Assembly: GCA_023447635.1 (NCBI GenBank)
Contig: JAEXNA010000015.1
Location: 1-17,686 of the forward strand
Source: Vulcanimicrobiota bacterium
GTDB lineage: Bacteria; Vulcanimicrobiota; Xenobia; Xenobiales; JADMJV01
DNA: 17,686 nt
Direction: 5' to 3'
The notes beneath the pieces are model-generated. The model was not told the origin of the DNA. It did not search any database and saw only the letters and a list, made by a program, of their open reading frames with translations. The translations under genes and the position numbers were made by a program. This document shows, piece by piece, positions 1 through 7,129 of the stretch (positions within the stretch are counted from its first letter, which is position 1; every line of letters begins with the position of its first letter).

Positions 1-1862
1 CTCCCCCTTCCGACCCGACTCCTCCCCCTCCCCTGGCCGAGAGCGTCCGTGAGACGACGGAGCCCCCCAAAGTGGAGGGCAAGGGCCGGGCCGAGAAGGC
101 CCCGGAAGGTGGAGGCGACAACGCGCATCGACGCACCCTGCGACTGGCCGCCGACCGCCTGGATGCCCTGCTGGGGCTGGCCGGGGAAGCTCAGGTCGCC
201 TCGGCCTGGCTGAGCGACTACTGCAGCGGCCTCTTGCGTCTCAAGACCCAGCAGTCCGAGCTTAGTCGAAAACTCTCCGAATTAGCCGAAGCGCTGCGCG
301 ACGGCCAGAGCGGGGCCGCCGTGGAAAGCCGGCTGCAGGGTGTCGAGCGACTGGCCGCCGACTGCTCGAACGGACTGCTCGACCGCATGGAGACCCTTTC
401 GGGCTTTGACCGCCGGGTCTCCCGGCTCTCGAGCCGACTGCACGGCGAAATCGTGTCCAGCCGCATGCGCCCCTTTTCCGACCTTTCGGTCAATTTCCCC
501 AGAGGGGTGCGCGACCTGGCCCGCACCCTGGGCAAAGAGCTGAATCTGGAGATCCACGGTCCGGAGACCTTAGTCGATCGCGACATCCTTGATCGCCTGG
601 AGACGCCGCTGAGCCATCTGCTGCGAAACGCCGCCGACCACGGTATCGAATCTCCCGAAGAGCGCCTGGCGCTGGGCAAGCCGGCCCAGGGCACCATTCG
701 CCTGCGAGCCGATCACCGGGGCGGTATGGTCTGTCTCGAAGTCGAAGACGACGGTGCCGGATTAGACTACGAAAAACTTCGCGCCACCGTGGTGCGCAAA
801 GCGCTGAGCAGCCCCGAGATGGCTCAGCGGCTGAGCGACGACGAGCTCGAGCAGTTCCTTTTTCTACCCGGGTTCACCAGCAAGAGCAGCGCCAGCGAGA
901 TCTCTGGTCGCGGTGTAGGCCTGGACCTGGTGCGTTCGACCATCGTCGAACTTGGCGGTCAGATCCATCTGGAATCGCGCCCCGGCCAGGGGTTGCGCTT
1001 CCAGCTGATCCTGCCGCTCACCCTCTCGGTCGTCCAGTGCCTGAAGGTCAGCGTGGACGGCGAGCCTTATGCTTTCCCGCTGTCCCGCCTGGAATCGGTG
1101 ATCGAGATCGGACACGCCGACATCGAGGAATTAGAGGGGCGCTACTACCTTCGCTCTCAAGAAGCGCCTCTGGTTTCACTTCGTCGGGCTCTGCAGGTGG
1201 GTGGCTCGGAGCCTTCTGTCGAAAGACTACCTGTGGTCATGATCGCTCATAACCGACGTCGCTTCGCACTGGCTGTGGAAGCCCTTCTGGGAGAAGGGAA
1301 TCTGGTCGTGCATCGGTTGGATCCGCGTCTGGGCAAAGTGCCCAACGTCAGCTCGGCGGCCATCCTCGACGACGGCTGGCCGGTGCTGATCCTCGATGTC
1401 GACGACCTGGCCCGAAACATCGAACGCATGCTGGAAAGCTCGCCCGGCAGCGCAGCCGGCATGCATCGCCCCGGGGCCGATGCCGAACCGGTGGCCCGCA
1501 AACGAGTCCTACTGGTCGAAGATTCTATCACTGTTCGCGAGGTCGAGCGTCAACTGTTGGAGGGCATGGGGTTAGATGTCGAGATCGCCGTCGACGGCGC
1601 CGACGGCTGGAACGCCGCCCGACAGCGCGACTTCGACCTGATCATCAGCGACATCGACATGCCACGCATGAATGGCTTCGAACTGGTCGGCTTGATCAAA
1701 TCCGACCCGCGATTGCGCGCCACCCCGGTCATGATCGTTTCCTATAAAGACCGCGAAGAGGATCGCCAGCGAGGGCTGGAAGCCGGCGCGGACTTCTTCC
1801 TTTCCAAAGGCAGCTTCCACGACCATACCCTGGTGGAGGCGGTGAAGGAGCTGATCCCCTGA
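1..1862 (+). CDS. wspE: CheA-CheY hybrid chemosensory histidine kinase, WspE-like (5' partial)
   Basis: The reading frame is open from base 3, so the gene starts upstream of the window and the GTG at 72 is an internal codon; the visible N-terminus is a proline-rich linker of the kind that follows an Hpt domain. Domains seen, by base position: a CheA dimerisation-like helical segment (about 130-480), a CheA-type HATPase with N box LLRNAADHGIE (Asn codon 627-629), a DDGAGLD motif and GRGVGLDLVR (from 906), a CheW-like P5 domain (about 1015-1460), and a C-terminal receiver (about 1500-1860) with phospho-acceptor Asp in ISDIDMP (codon 1650-1652) and conserved Lys (codon 1806-1808). Known family role: autophosphorylates on the Hpt histidine under control of a chemoreceptor array and passes phosphate to partner receivers. 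LLGLAGE near the start of the dimerisation part is typical of WspE. The stop overlaps the next start (TGATG), implying translational coupling. The wsp assignment rests on gene order and motif recall; a general CheA hybrid is the fallback. Confidence 0.93.
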   Translation, partial: PPSDPTPPPPLAESVRETTEPPKVEGKGRAEKAPEGGGDNAHRRTLRLAADRLDALLGLAGEAQVASAWLSDYCSGLLRLKTQQSELSRKLSELAEALRDGQSGAAVESRLQGVERLAADCSNGLLDRMETLSGFDRRVSRLSSRLHGEIVSSRMRPFSDLSVNFPRGVRDLARTLGKELNLEIHGPETLVDRDILDRLETPLSHLLRNAADHGIESPEERLALGKPAQGTIRLRADHRGGMVCLEVEDDGAGLDYEKLRATVVRKALSSPEMAQRLSDDELEQFLFLPGFTSKSSASEISGRGVGLDLVRSTIVELGGQIHLESRPGQGLRFQLILPLTLSVVQCLKVSVDGEPYAFPLSRLESVIEIGHADIEELEGRYYLRSQEAPLVSLRRALQVGGSEPSVERLPVVMIAHNRRRFALAVEALLGEGNLVVHRLDPRLGKVPNVSSAAILDDGWPVLILDVDDLARNIERMLESSPGSAAGMHRPGADAEPVARKRVLLVEDSITVREVERQLLEGMGLDVEIAVDGADGWNAARQRDFDLIISDIDMPRMNGFELVGLIKSDPRLRATPVMIVSYKDREEDRQRGLEAGADFFLSKGSFHDHTLVEAVKELIP

Positions 1863-2908
1863 TGCGCATTGCTATTACCAACGACATGGCGCTGGCCGTG
1901 GAAGCGCTTCGACGCGTCGTGATCGCCTCGGGAGAACACCAGGTCGCCTGGGTGGCTCGCGACGGCCAGGAGGCGGTGGAGAAGTGTCGCGAGGACCGCC
2001 CCGACCTGATCCTGATGGACCTGATGATGCCGGTGCTCGACGGGGTCGAAGCCACTCGCGCGATCATGGCCGAATCGCCCTGCGCGGTTCTGATCGTGAC
2101 CTCTTCGGTGAGTCGAATGGCCCCCAAAGTGTTCGAAGCGCTGGGCGCCGGCGCTCTGGATGCGATCAAGACTCCAACTCTGGGGCCCGACCTCGAGGGC
2201 TCCCGCCTGCTGGCCAAGATCCGCCAGCTGCGCCCTTTGATCGAGCGCAGGGAGCCAGCCTCGTCGCCCTTCGAAGCGGTGGATTTCAGCGACACCGCTC
2301 CGCGCCACACCCTGATCGTGCTGGGCGCCTCCTCGGGCGGCCCTGCCGCGCTCTGTCGCGTCTTACGGGGGCTGCCGCCGCTGGGCCAGGCCTCGGTTTT
2401 GCTAGCCCAGCATATCGACTTCGAGTTCATGCCCGGGCTCATGGCCTGGCTCTCGGCGCAGTCGGGAAAGTCCGTCACAGGGACCGAGGCCGGTCGCGCC
2501 CCGCGCCCTGGAGAGGTGCTCATGGCCTGTTCGGTGGACCATGTCTGCCTGACCCGACGCTCGACCATGACGCACTGCAAGGAACCGGAGGACTGTCCTT
2601 ACCGACCCTCTATCGATGTGCTGATGCACAGTGTGGCGGCCCACTGGCCGGGCCCCGCTGTAGGGGTCATTTTGACGGGTATGGGCGCCGACGGCGCTGA
2701 GGGGCTTCTAGCCATGCGCTCTGCCGGCCACCATACTATTGCCCAGGACCGCGCCAGTTCCGCCATCTACGGTATGCCGCGCGCTGCTTTCGAAAGGGGC
2801 GCCGCAACCGAAGTGCTGCCGCTGGAGGCGATCGCGTCGGCCCTGGGAGGCTGGATGGCCGCCCAGTCCCGGACGACGACAAGGAGAAGTGAAGATGTCC
2901 TCATCTGA
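1862..2908 (+). CDS. wspF: CheB-type protein-glutamate methylesterase, WspF-like
   Basis: This 348-residue protein has the usual CheB layout. An N-terminal receiver (1 to about 120) carries phospho-acceptor D53 in LILMDLMMP and a lysine in the DAIKTP stretch. The CheB methylesterase domain (about 150-335) shows GASSGG with nucleophile S157, QH with H184 and TGMGADG with D277, which match the Ser-His-Asp triad. Known role: removes methyl groups from chemoreceptor glutamates to reset sensitivity. The receiver opens with ITNDMALAVEALRR rather than the VDDS of classical CheB; that ND start is, as I recall it, typical of WspF. ATG at 1862 overlaps the upstream stop by one base, and AAGGAG at 1845-1850 serves as ribosome binding site. 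It overlaps the next gene by 14 nt. Complete, with no missing catalytic residue. Confidence 0.94.
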   Translation: MRIAITNDMALAVEALRRVVIASGEHQVAWVARDGQEAVEKCREDRPDLILMDLMMPVLDGVEATRAIMAESPCAVLIVTSSVSRMAPKVFEALGAGALDAIKTPTLGPDLEGSRLLAKIRQLRPLIERREPASSPFEAVDFSDTAPRHTLIVLGASSGGPAALCRVLRGLPPLGQASVLLAQHIDFEFMPGLMAWLSAQSGKSVTGTEAGRAPRPGEVLMACSVDHVCLTRRSTMTHCKEPEDCPYRPSIDVLMHSVAAHWPGPAVGVILTGMGADGAEGLLAMRSAGHHTIAQDRASSAIYGMPRAAFERGAATEVLPLEAIASALGGWMAAQSRTTTRRSEDVLI

Positions 2909-4805
2909 GTACAGCGCCGTCGTGCTGCTGGTCGACGACCAGCCGATGGTGGGAGAGATGGTCCGACGCAGTCTGGCCGGAGACCCCGACGTCCTGTTCG
3001 AGTACTGCTCGGACCCCACCAAGGCCGTGGAGACCGCCCTGCGGATCAAACCCACGGTGGTGCTGCAAGACCTGGTGATGCCTCAGGTCAGCGGACTGAC
3101 ATTGGTCCGCTTTTTCCGCCGTCACCCCGAGCTGCAGAGCGTGCCGATCGTGGTGATGTCGTCGAACGAAGACCCCGCCGACAAGGCCGAGGTGTTCGCT
3201 GCTGGAGCCAACGACTATCTGGTCAAGCCGCCTCACCGGATCGAGCTGCTGGCCCGTATCCGCTACCATTCCGAGGCTTACCGTTCGCAGCAGCGCCTGG
3301 TCGAGCTCAACGCCCGCCTGGAAGATGTCAGCCGGGCCAAAGGAGAGTTCCTGGCCACCATGAGCCACGAGATCCGGACCCCGCTCAACGGGATCCTGGG
3401 CGTGGTCCAGCTGCTCGAGCACACGCCGCTCAACCCCCAGCAGGAGAGCTATCTCGAGACCATCCGCTCGTCGGGCAAAGTGCTGCTGGCGGTGATCAAC
3501 GACATCCTCGATGTCTCGAAAGTCGAGTCGGGCAAGCTGGTTCTGGAGAACATCGGGTTCGAGATGACCGATCTTCTCGAAGACGTCCTGCGCCTGATGG
3601 GCCCGACCGCCCAGGAAAAAGGGCTGACCCTGTCCGGCTATCTGGCGCCCACCGTTCCCGCCCGTCTGATCGGCGACCCGGTTCGCCTGCGCCAGGTGCT
3701 GTTCAATCTGGTCAGCAACGCTCTGAAGTTCACCCATCAGGGCGAGGTCACCGTGACGGTCAAGGGAGAGCCGGTCTCCGACGGCCAGGCCGCGATCGCC
3801 ATCGAGGTTCGAGATAGTGGGATCGGGATCTCCCCCGAAGCCCAGCAGCGCCTTTTCTCCCCCTTCAGCCAGGCCGACGGAAGCACCACCCGCAAATACG
3901 GCGGGAGCGGACTGGGTCTGGTCATCGTCCGCCAGCTGGCCCGCCTGATGGGCGACGGCGAAGCGACCCTGCAGAGCGAGGTCGGCGTTGGCTCCGTCTT
4001 CACCGTCCGGGTAGGATTGGGTATCGAGGAGCAGGGCGAAGCGCCTGCGGCTCCGAGCGAACCGCTGCGCCTGGCGGTTCTTCACGAAAGCGTTTGGGCT
4101 GGCGAGCTAGCCCAACAGGTGGTCCGCGATCTCGGGCTGGAAGTTCGAAGCTTCGCCAGCCTCGCTGAACTGCAGACCTGGCTGGGCCAAGGCGAGGACC
4201 CCGCAGCTCTCCTTCTCTCCGAGGGCTCTCCCTCGGCCGAATCGGTACGCGAATGGGCCCAGGCGAACGGCTCACCCTCCGTCCTACGCCTGACCGCGCC
4301 CGGGATGGCCCAGCACCAGCCCTGGCCGATCAGCGCTCACGGGTTGGCCCAACTGCTCTGGCCCAGCGTTGAGGATACGGCCCCAGCGACCGAACCGTCT
4401 CAGCCTTCGATCCGCCCGAGCGGGCCGCTGACACGTCTGCTGGTGGCCGAGGACAATCCGATCAACCAGGTCATCATTGAAGGGCTACTCGAGCATCTGG
4501 GCTACGCCTGCGATATTGCTGGCGATGGGAATGAGGTGGTTCGGCGAGCCCTGGCGGGCGACTACCCCGTCGTCTTGATGGATGTCGAGATGCCTGGCCA
4601 GGACGGCTACGAAGCGACCCGTGAGCTGCGCAGTCGGGGCTATCAGCGTCCGATCGTGGCTATGACCGCCTACGCCATGGCCGAAGACCGCCAGCGCTGC
4701 CTGGACGCCGGGATGGACGATTTCCTGACCAAGCCGATCGAACTGCCCACTCTGGGCGAGACCGTCGGACGCTGGCTGCAATCCGCCGTCGCTTCGAGGC
4801 CCTAA
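2895..4805 (+). CDS. WspR-type receiver fused to a hybrid histidine kinase (REC-HisKA-HATPase-pseudoREC-REC)
   Basis: I chose ATG 2895 (636 residues) because GGAG at 2883-2886 is correctly spaced and the receiver begins at once; the open frame reaches further into cheB but codes for no domain there. Domains: receiver 8-125 with D59 (VLQDLVMP) and K111 (NDYLVKP); short helix 126-148; HisKA 150-215 with H158 (MSHEIRTPLNG); HATPase 255-375 with N275, D307-SGIG and GGSGLGL from 336; a degenerate receiver-like segment about 391-490 with no acidic pocket or acceptor Asp; and a C-terminal receiver 512-630 with D563 (VLMDVEMP) and K613 (LTKP). Receiver 1 closely resembles the WspR receiver (LVDDQ.M.GE.VRRSLA, IKPTV.LQDLVMP, FAAGANDYLVK). 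In wspEFR clusters this position encodes a GGDEF enzyme making c-di-GMP. Inferred: WspE phosphorylates receiver 1, which gates the attached kinase, so output continues as a phosphorelay. The final target is not in the window. Confidence 0.93.
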   Translation: MSSSEYSAVVLLVDDQPMVGEMVRRSLAGDPDVLFEYCSDPTKAVETALRIKPTVVLQDLVMPQVSGLTLVRFFRRHPELQSVPIVVMSSNEDPADKAEVFAAGANDYLVKPPHRIELLARIRYHSEAYRSQQRLVELNARLEDVSRAKGEFLATMSHEIRTPLNGILGVVQLLEHTPLNPQQESYLETIRSSGKVLLAVINDILDVSKVESGKLVLENIGFEMTDLLEDVLRLMGPTAQEKGLTLSGYLAPTVPARLIGDPVRLRQVLFNLVSNALKFTHQGEVTVTVKGEPVSDGQAAIAIEVRDSGIGISPEAQQRLFSPFSQADGSTTRKYGGSGLGLVIVRQLARLMGDGEATLQSEVGVGSVFTVRVGLGIEEQGEAPAAPSEPLRLAVLHESVWAGELAQQVVRDLGLEVRSFASLAELQTWLGQGEDPAALLLSEGSPSAESVREWAQANGSPSVLRLTAPGMAQHQPWPISAHGLAQLLWPSVEDTAPATEPSQPSIRPSGPLTRLLVAEDNPINQVIIEGLLEHLGYACDIAGDGNEVVRRALAGDYPVVLMDVEMPGQDGYEATRELRSRGYQRPIVAMTAYAMAEDRQRCLDAGMDDFLTKPIELPTLGETVGRWLQSAVASRP

Positions 4806-4813
4806 AAACAAAG

Positions 4814-4850
4814 CGAGGGCTGGAAAAACCTTACGGATTTCCAGCCCTCG
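4814..4850. terminator. Hairpin terminator between convergent genes
   Basis: A perfect 13-bp stem pairs 4814-4826 (CGAGGGCTGGAAA) with 4838-4850 around an 11-nt loop, starting 8 bases after the kinase stop codon. On the + strand no T run follows. On the - strand the stem is followed by a T-rich stretch (complement of 4801-4813), so its poly-U signal faces leftward transcripts coming from the 5058-5447 gene. It probably separates the two convergent units in both directions. Confidence 0.75.
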
Positions 4851-5057
4851 ACGATCCCCTGTAGGGAGCAAGCGGGTCGGCCCTCCCTGGCCTGCGCCGC
4901 TGAGTGGCGCCCCGCTGCTCGGCGTCCCGTTTCCCCAAGCCGCCGGTCGAAGGTTACGCCTGCTCACCGGTCACCACCTGCGTGAATATCTCTTCTCGGA
5001 GAGGAGTTTTGGGGGATGTTTTGGGGATGCCGCTCCCCAAATGCCCGGCGCGACCGT
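4851..5057. other. Convergent intergenic region with several small hairpins
   Basis: About 207 bp between the Wsp-like operon terminator and the stop of the leftward small secreted protein. I see no credible coding sequence, tRNA or promoter. Small inverted repeats are present: CCC-TGTA-GGG at 4857-4866, GCGCC/GGCGC at 4894-4910, and an 8-bp perfect stem TTTGGGGA/TCCCCAAA at 5020-5041, just 17 bases past the small gene's stop. The last could end or stabilise that transcript, though no T run follows it on the - strand. Confidence 0.4.
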
Positions 5058-5447
5058 CTATTTCTTCTCGAAGGCCACAGGGCGGCTCGCGCTGTCCGCC
5101 AGATTCGGCTTCAGGGCCCCCCACTCGGTGGTCAGGCCGTTACCGCCCTGTTTGAGGGTGAACAGCACCGTCCCCTTCGGGTAGGTCTTGCCGACGTTCT
5201 CTGCCCCGGCCGCGTCGTAGGCCACCACCAGGGAAGAGCCCTGAACTTTGGCCGTGCAGCGATAGCGAAGGTAGGTCTGAAAACCTTCCACTGCCAGCGT
5301 CGTGCCCGAATCCGCCACCTTCAGGGTGTAGGTCCAGTTCTGGTTCGGCTCGGCGTGTTCGAAAAACTCGTAGCTACCGATCCACTGGTTCGCTGCCAAC
5401 GCCGGTAGCACAAAAAGGGCCATGATGGCCAAAATCGCCTTTTTCAT
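5058..5447 (-). CDS. Small secreted protein, possibly DUF5991-like
   Basis: This 129-residue protein starts with a clear Sec signal peptide (KK, hydrophobic core LAIMALFVLPALA, probable cleavage after ALA about residue 18). The mature part is about 110 residues, rich in aromatic residues and beta-prone (WIGSYEFFEH, WTYTLKV, FQTYLRYRC, GTVLFTLKQ, TEWGALKP), which suggests a small beta-barrel or sandwich. The pattern resembles DUF5991-type secreted proteins of unknown function; that is recall, not a search. It has a single cysteine, so no internal disulfide. The start is fixed by an in-frame stop four codons upstream; purine-rich GAAGGG abuts the ATG, too close for a good ribosome site. It is divergent from the metallopeptidase-like gene and looks monocistronic. 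Confidence 0.75.
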   Translation of the reverse strand: MKKAILAIMALFVLPALAANQWIGSYEFFEHAEPNQNWTYTLKVADSGTTLAVEGFQTYLRYRCTAKVQGSSLVVAYDAAGAENVGKTYPKGTVLFTLKQGGNGLTTEWGALKPNLADSASRPVAFEKK

Positions 5448-5585
5448 CCCTTCGGCTTACCCGCCTCATCCCTCGCTCCTGCCCGGAGCCTCGAGCTGTA
5501 TCCTCGCTCTATCCGATGGAATGCCCCGCCGCGCCCCCCCCTGATGCTAGGCCGGAAAGCGCGCGAGGCTAAGCTCGCTCTCGAA

Positions 5586-6584
5586 ATGCTTAAGTTCGAT
5601 TGTCCATCCTGCGGTAACAGTCTCTTCTTCAACAACCAGCGCTGTCTGCGCTGCGACACCGAGGTCAACTTCTCGCCTCGCAAGCTGAACTTCGTGGTCG
5701 CCGAGGATAGCCGCGAGTGCCGTAACCGCACCGAGCACGGAGTCTGCAACTGGCAGACCTCGGGCGCCGACGACCTCTGCCCCTCCTGTCGCAAGAACGA
5801 GATCATCCCGGACCTGTCCGTTGAGGGGAACAAGGACCGCTGGTCGGCTCTAGAGGAGGCCAAGCGCCGCCTGCTGTTCTCGTGTCTTCAGCTGAACCTG
5901 CCGCTCGACGGAGTGAGCTTCAAGTTCCTAGCCTCGACCCCCGACGAGCCTGCGATGACCGGTCACGCCGACGGCCTGATCACCATCAACATCGATGAAG
6001 CCTGTTCGGCCTCCCGTGAGGCCGCCCGCCAAAACATGGAGGAGAAGTATCGCACCCTGGTAGGACACTTCCGCCACGAGTACGGGCACTACTACTGGGA
6101 TCAGGCCGTGCTCACGGACCCTCAGCGTCTGGCCCGATGCCGCCAACTGTTCGGCGACGAGCGCGCTGATTATCAGGCCAGCCTCAAAGAGCATTACGCC
6201 GCCAAAGAGGGGCAGACCGACGAGTCAGACGAGTCCGAAGCCCCGCCCGAGCACGTCTCCGACTACGCCCAGGCGCATCCGTGGGAGGACTGGGCCGAGA
6301 CGTTCGCCCACTACCTGCACATGCGCGACGTGCTGGAGACGGCCGAAGAGTTCGGACTGGCGCCGCGCCCTGTGGAGGCGGGTTTCGACTTCGCTCACGG
6401 CCTGCTCGAGTGGCAGCGGCTTTCCGTAGCGTTCAACGAGATCAACCGCTCCATGGGGCACCATGACCTGTATCCGTTCACCATCTCGGAAGCGATCGCC
6501 GAGAAGCTAGAGTTCGTCCATCAGGTGATCACGGGCGGGTCGCCCGCCTCGCAGGCGCCCGCTCCCGTGCCGGTGACGGCCTAG
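5586..6584 (+). CDS. Zinc-ribbon putative metallopeptidase (Peptidase_Mx / DUF-type)
   Basis: I prefer ATG 5586 (332 residues, MLKFDCPSCG) because family members begin right at the zinc ribbon; ATG 5544 would add 14 basic residues and neither start has a good ribosome site. The N-terminal ribbon has C6-x2-C9 and C20-x2-C23 (CPSC, CLRC), followed by another cysteine group at C45, C54, C65 and C68. The catalytic-looking region has HFRHEYGHYYW with an HExxH motif (H164, E165, H168) and, further on, WAETFAHYLH (237-245), which could give the third zinc ligand. This layout matches the putative zinc-binding metallopeptidase family PF15887 as I recall it. No signal peptide, so cytoplasmic. A short acidic, low-complexity insert (209-222) lies between the motifs and the tail is Pro/Ala-rich. 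Substrate unknown. It ends 28 bp from the convergent oxidoreductase gene. Confidence 0.9.
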   Translation: MLKFDCPSCGNSLFFNNQRCLRCDTEVNFSPRKLNFVVAEDSRECRNRTEHGVCNWQTSGADDLCPSCRKNEIIPDLSVEGNKDRWSALEEAKRRLLFSCLQLNLPLDGVSFKFLASTPDEPAMTGHADGLITINIDEACSASREAARQNMEEKYRTLVGHFRHEYGHYYWDQAVLTDPQRLARCRQLFGDERADYQASLKEHYAAKEGQTDESDESEAPPEHVSDYAQAHPWEDWAETFAHYLHMRDVLETAEEFGLAPRPVEAGFDFAHGLLEWQRLSVAFNEINRSMGHHDLYPFTISEAIAEKLEFVHQVITGGSPASQAPAPVPVTA

Positions 6585-6612
6585 CGCTCGAAATGTCGGC
6601 CCCTGAGGCGGG

Positions 6613-7053
6613 TTAGCAGTTCTGCAGTTTTTCCAGTACGAAGACCGGGATGGTGCGCTCGGTCTTGGCCTGATAGTCGTTGAAAAACGGCATCTCGGCT
6701 GCCTGCTGGTCGAACAGGCGCTGGCGCTCCTCTCCCTCGGCCTCTTCGGCGCGGGCGCGGAACCGCTCGGTGCCCACTTCGAGCGTGACATCCACCTGCG
6801 CTTTGATATTGTGGTACCAGTCGGGATGGCGCGGCGCTCCCCCGTACGAGGCGATGATCACGATGCGGTCGCCGTCGCGGCTAAAGACCAGCGGATTGAT
6901 CCGCTCCTTGCCGCTTTTGGCGCCCATCGTGTGCAGCAAGAGCACCGGCTTCCCCTCGAAATCGCCGCCCACCACGCCGTTGTTGGCGCGGAACTCCTCG
7001 ATGACCCTCTGATTCCAGCTGTTGAATTGATCTTTATCCATAACCCGGGGCAT
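6613..7053 (-). CDS. Deazaflavin-dependent nitroreductase-family protein (DUF385/Ddn-like)
   Basis: This 146-residue protein has the length and motifs of the F420H2-dependent oxidoreductase family PF04075: NQRVIEEFRANNGVVGG near the N-terminus, LLLHTMGAKSGKERINPL (cofactor phosphate-binding region, about 38-55), and the ASYGGAPRHPDWYHN segment (about 68-82) followed by a beta strand. Family members reduce nitro or enone compounds using F420H2, or bind other flavins. Which cofactor is used here cannot be told, as no F420 biosynthesis gene is in the window. ATG 7053 is supported by GGAG six bases upstream on the - strand. It is divergent from the threonine aldolase gene with a 76-bp gap. Confidence 0.92.
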   Translation of the reverse strand: MPRVMDKDQFNSWNQRVIEEFRANNGVVGGDFEGKPVLLLHTMGAKSGKERINPLVFSRDGDRIVIIASYGGAPRHPDWYHNIKAQVDVTLEVGTERFRARAEEAEGEERQRLFDQQAAEMPFFNDYQAKTERTIPVFVLEKLQNC

Positions 7054-7084
7054 TCCTAACTCCAGGCGACCTCCCTTCCGGCCA

Positions 7085-7127
7085 CCTCCAGCGCAAGGAG
7101 GCTAATGTGCCGGTACCAAAGGCCTCC
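7085..7127 (+). promoter_or_regulatory. Ribosome-site hairpins upstream of the threonine aldolase gene
   Basis: A consensus AAGGAGG lies at 7095-7101, but the only usable aldolase start is ATG 7130, 28 bases later, because an in-frame stop (TAA, 7103-7105) rules out an earlier one. The same GGAGG can pair with CCTCC at 7085-7089 (7-nt loop) or, as GGAGGC 7097-7102, with GCCTCC at 7122-7127. These two hairpins exclude each other. The second would bring AAGGAGG close to ATG 7130 but mask it. Possible translational control, or chance in GC-rich DNA. Confidence 0.3.
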
Positions 7128-7129
7128 CC

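Noticed and set aside
1..71. GTG at 72 as the true start of the CheA hybrid
   Set aside because: The frame is open to the window edge and encodes a proline-rich linker; family members have an Hpt domain further upstream.
2739..2894. Upstream extension of the hybrid kinase gene into cheB
   Set aside because: Overlaps 156 bp of cheB coding sequence with no recognisable domain; ATG 2895 has a good ribosome site.
2901..4085. 394-residue open frame on the - strand
   Set aside because: Antisense to the hybrid kinase; His/Gln/Asp-rich low-complexity translation with no domain, while the + frame has all kinase motifs.
4851..5057. Faint likeness to a cobalamin-type riboswitch on the - strand
   Set aside because: A few short strings recall the core, but the order and pairing do not hold and no gene lies downstream on that strand to control.
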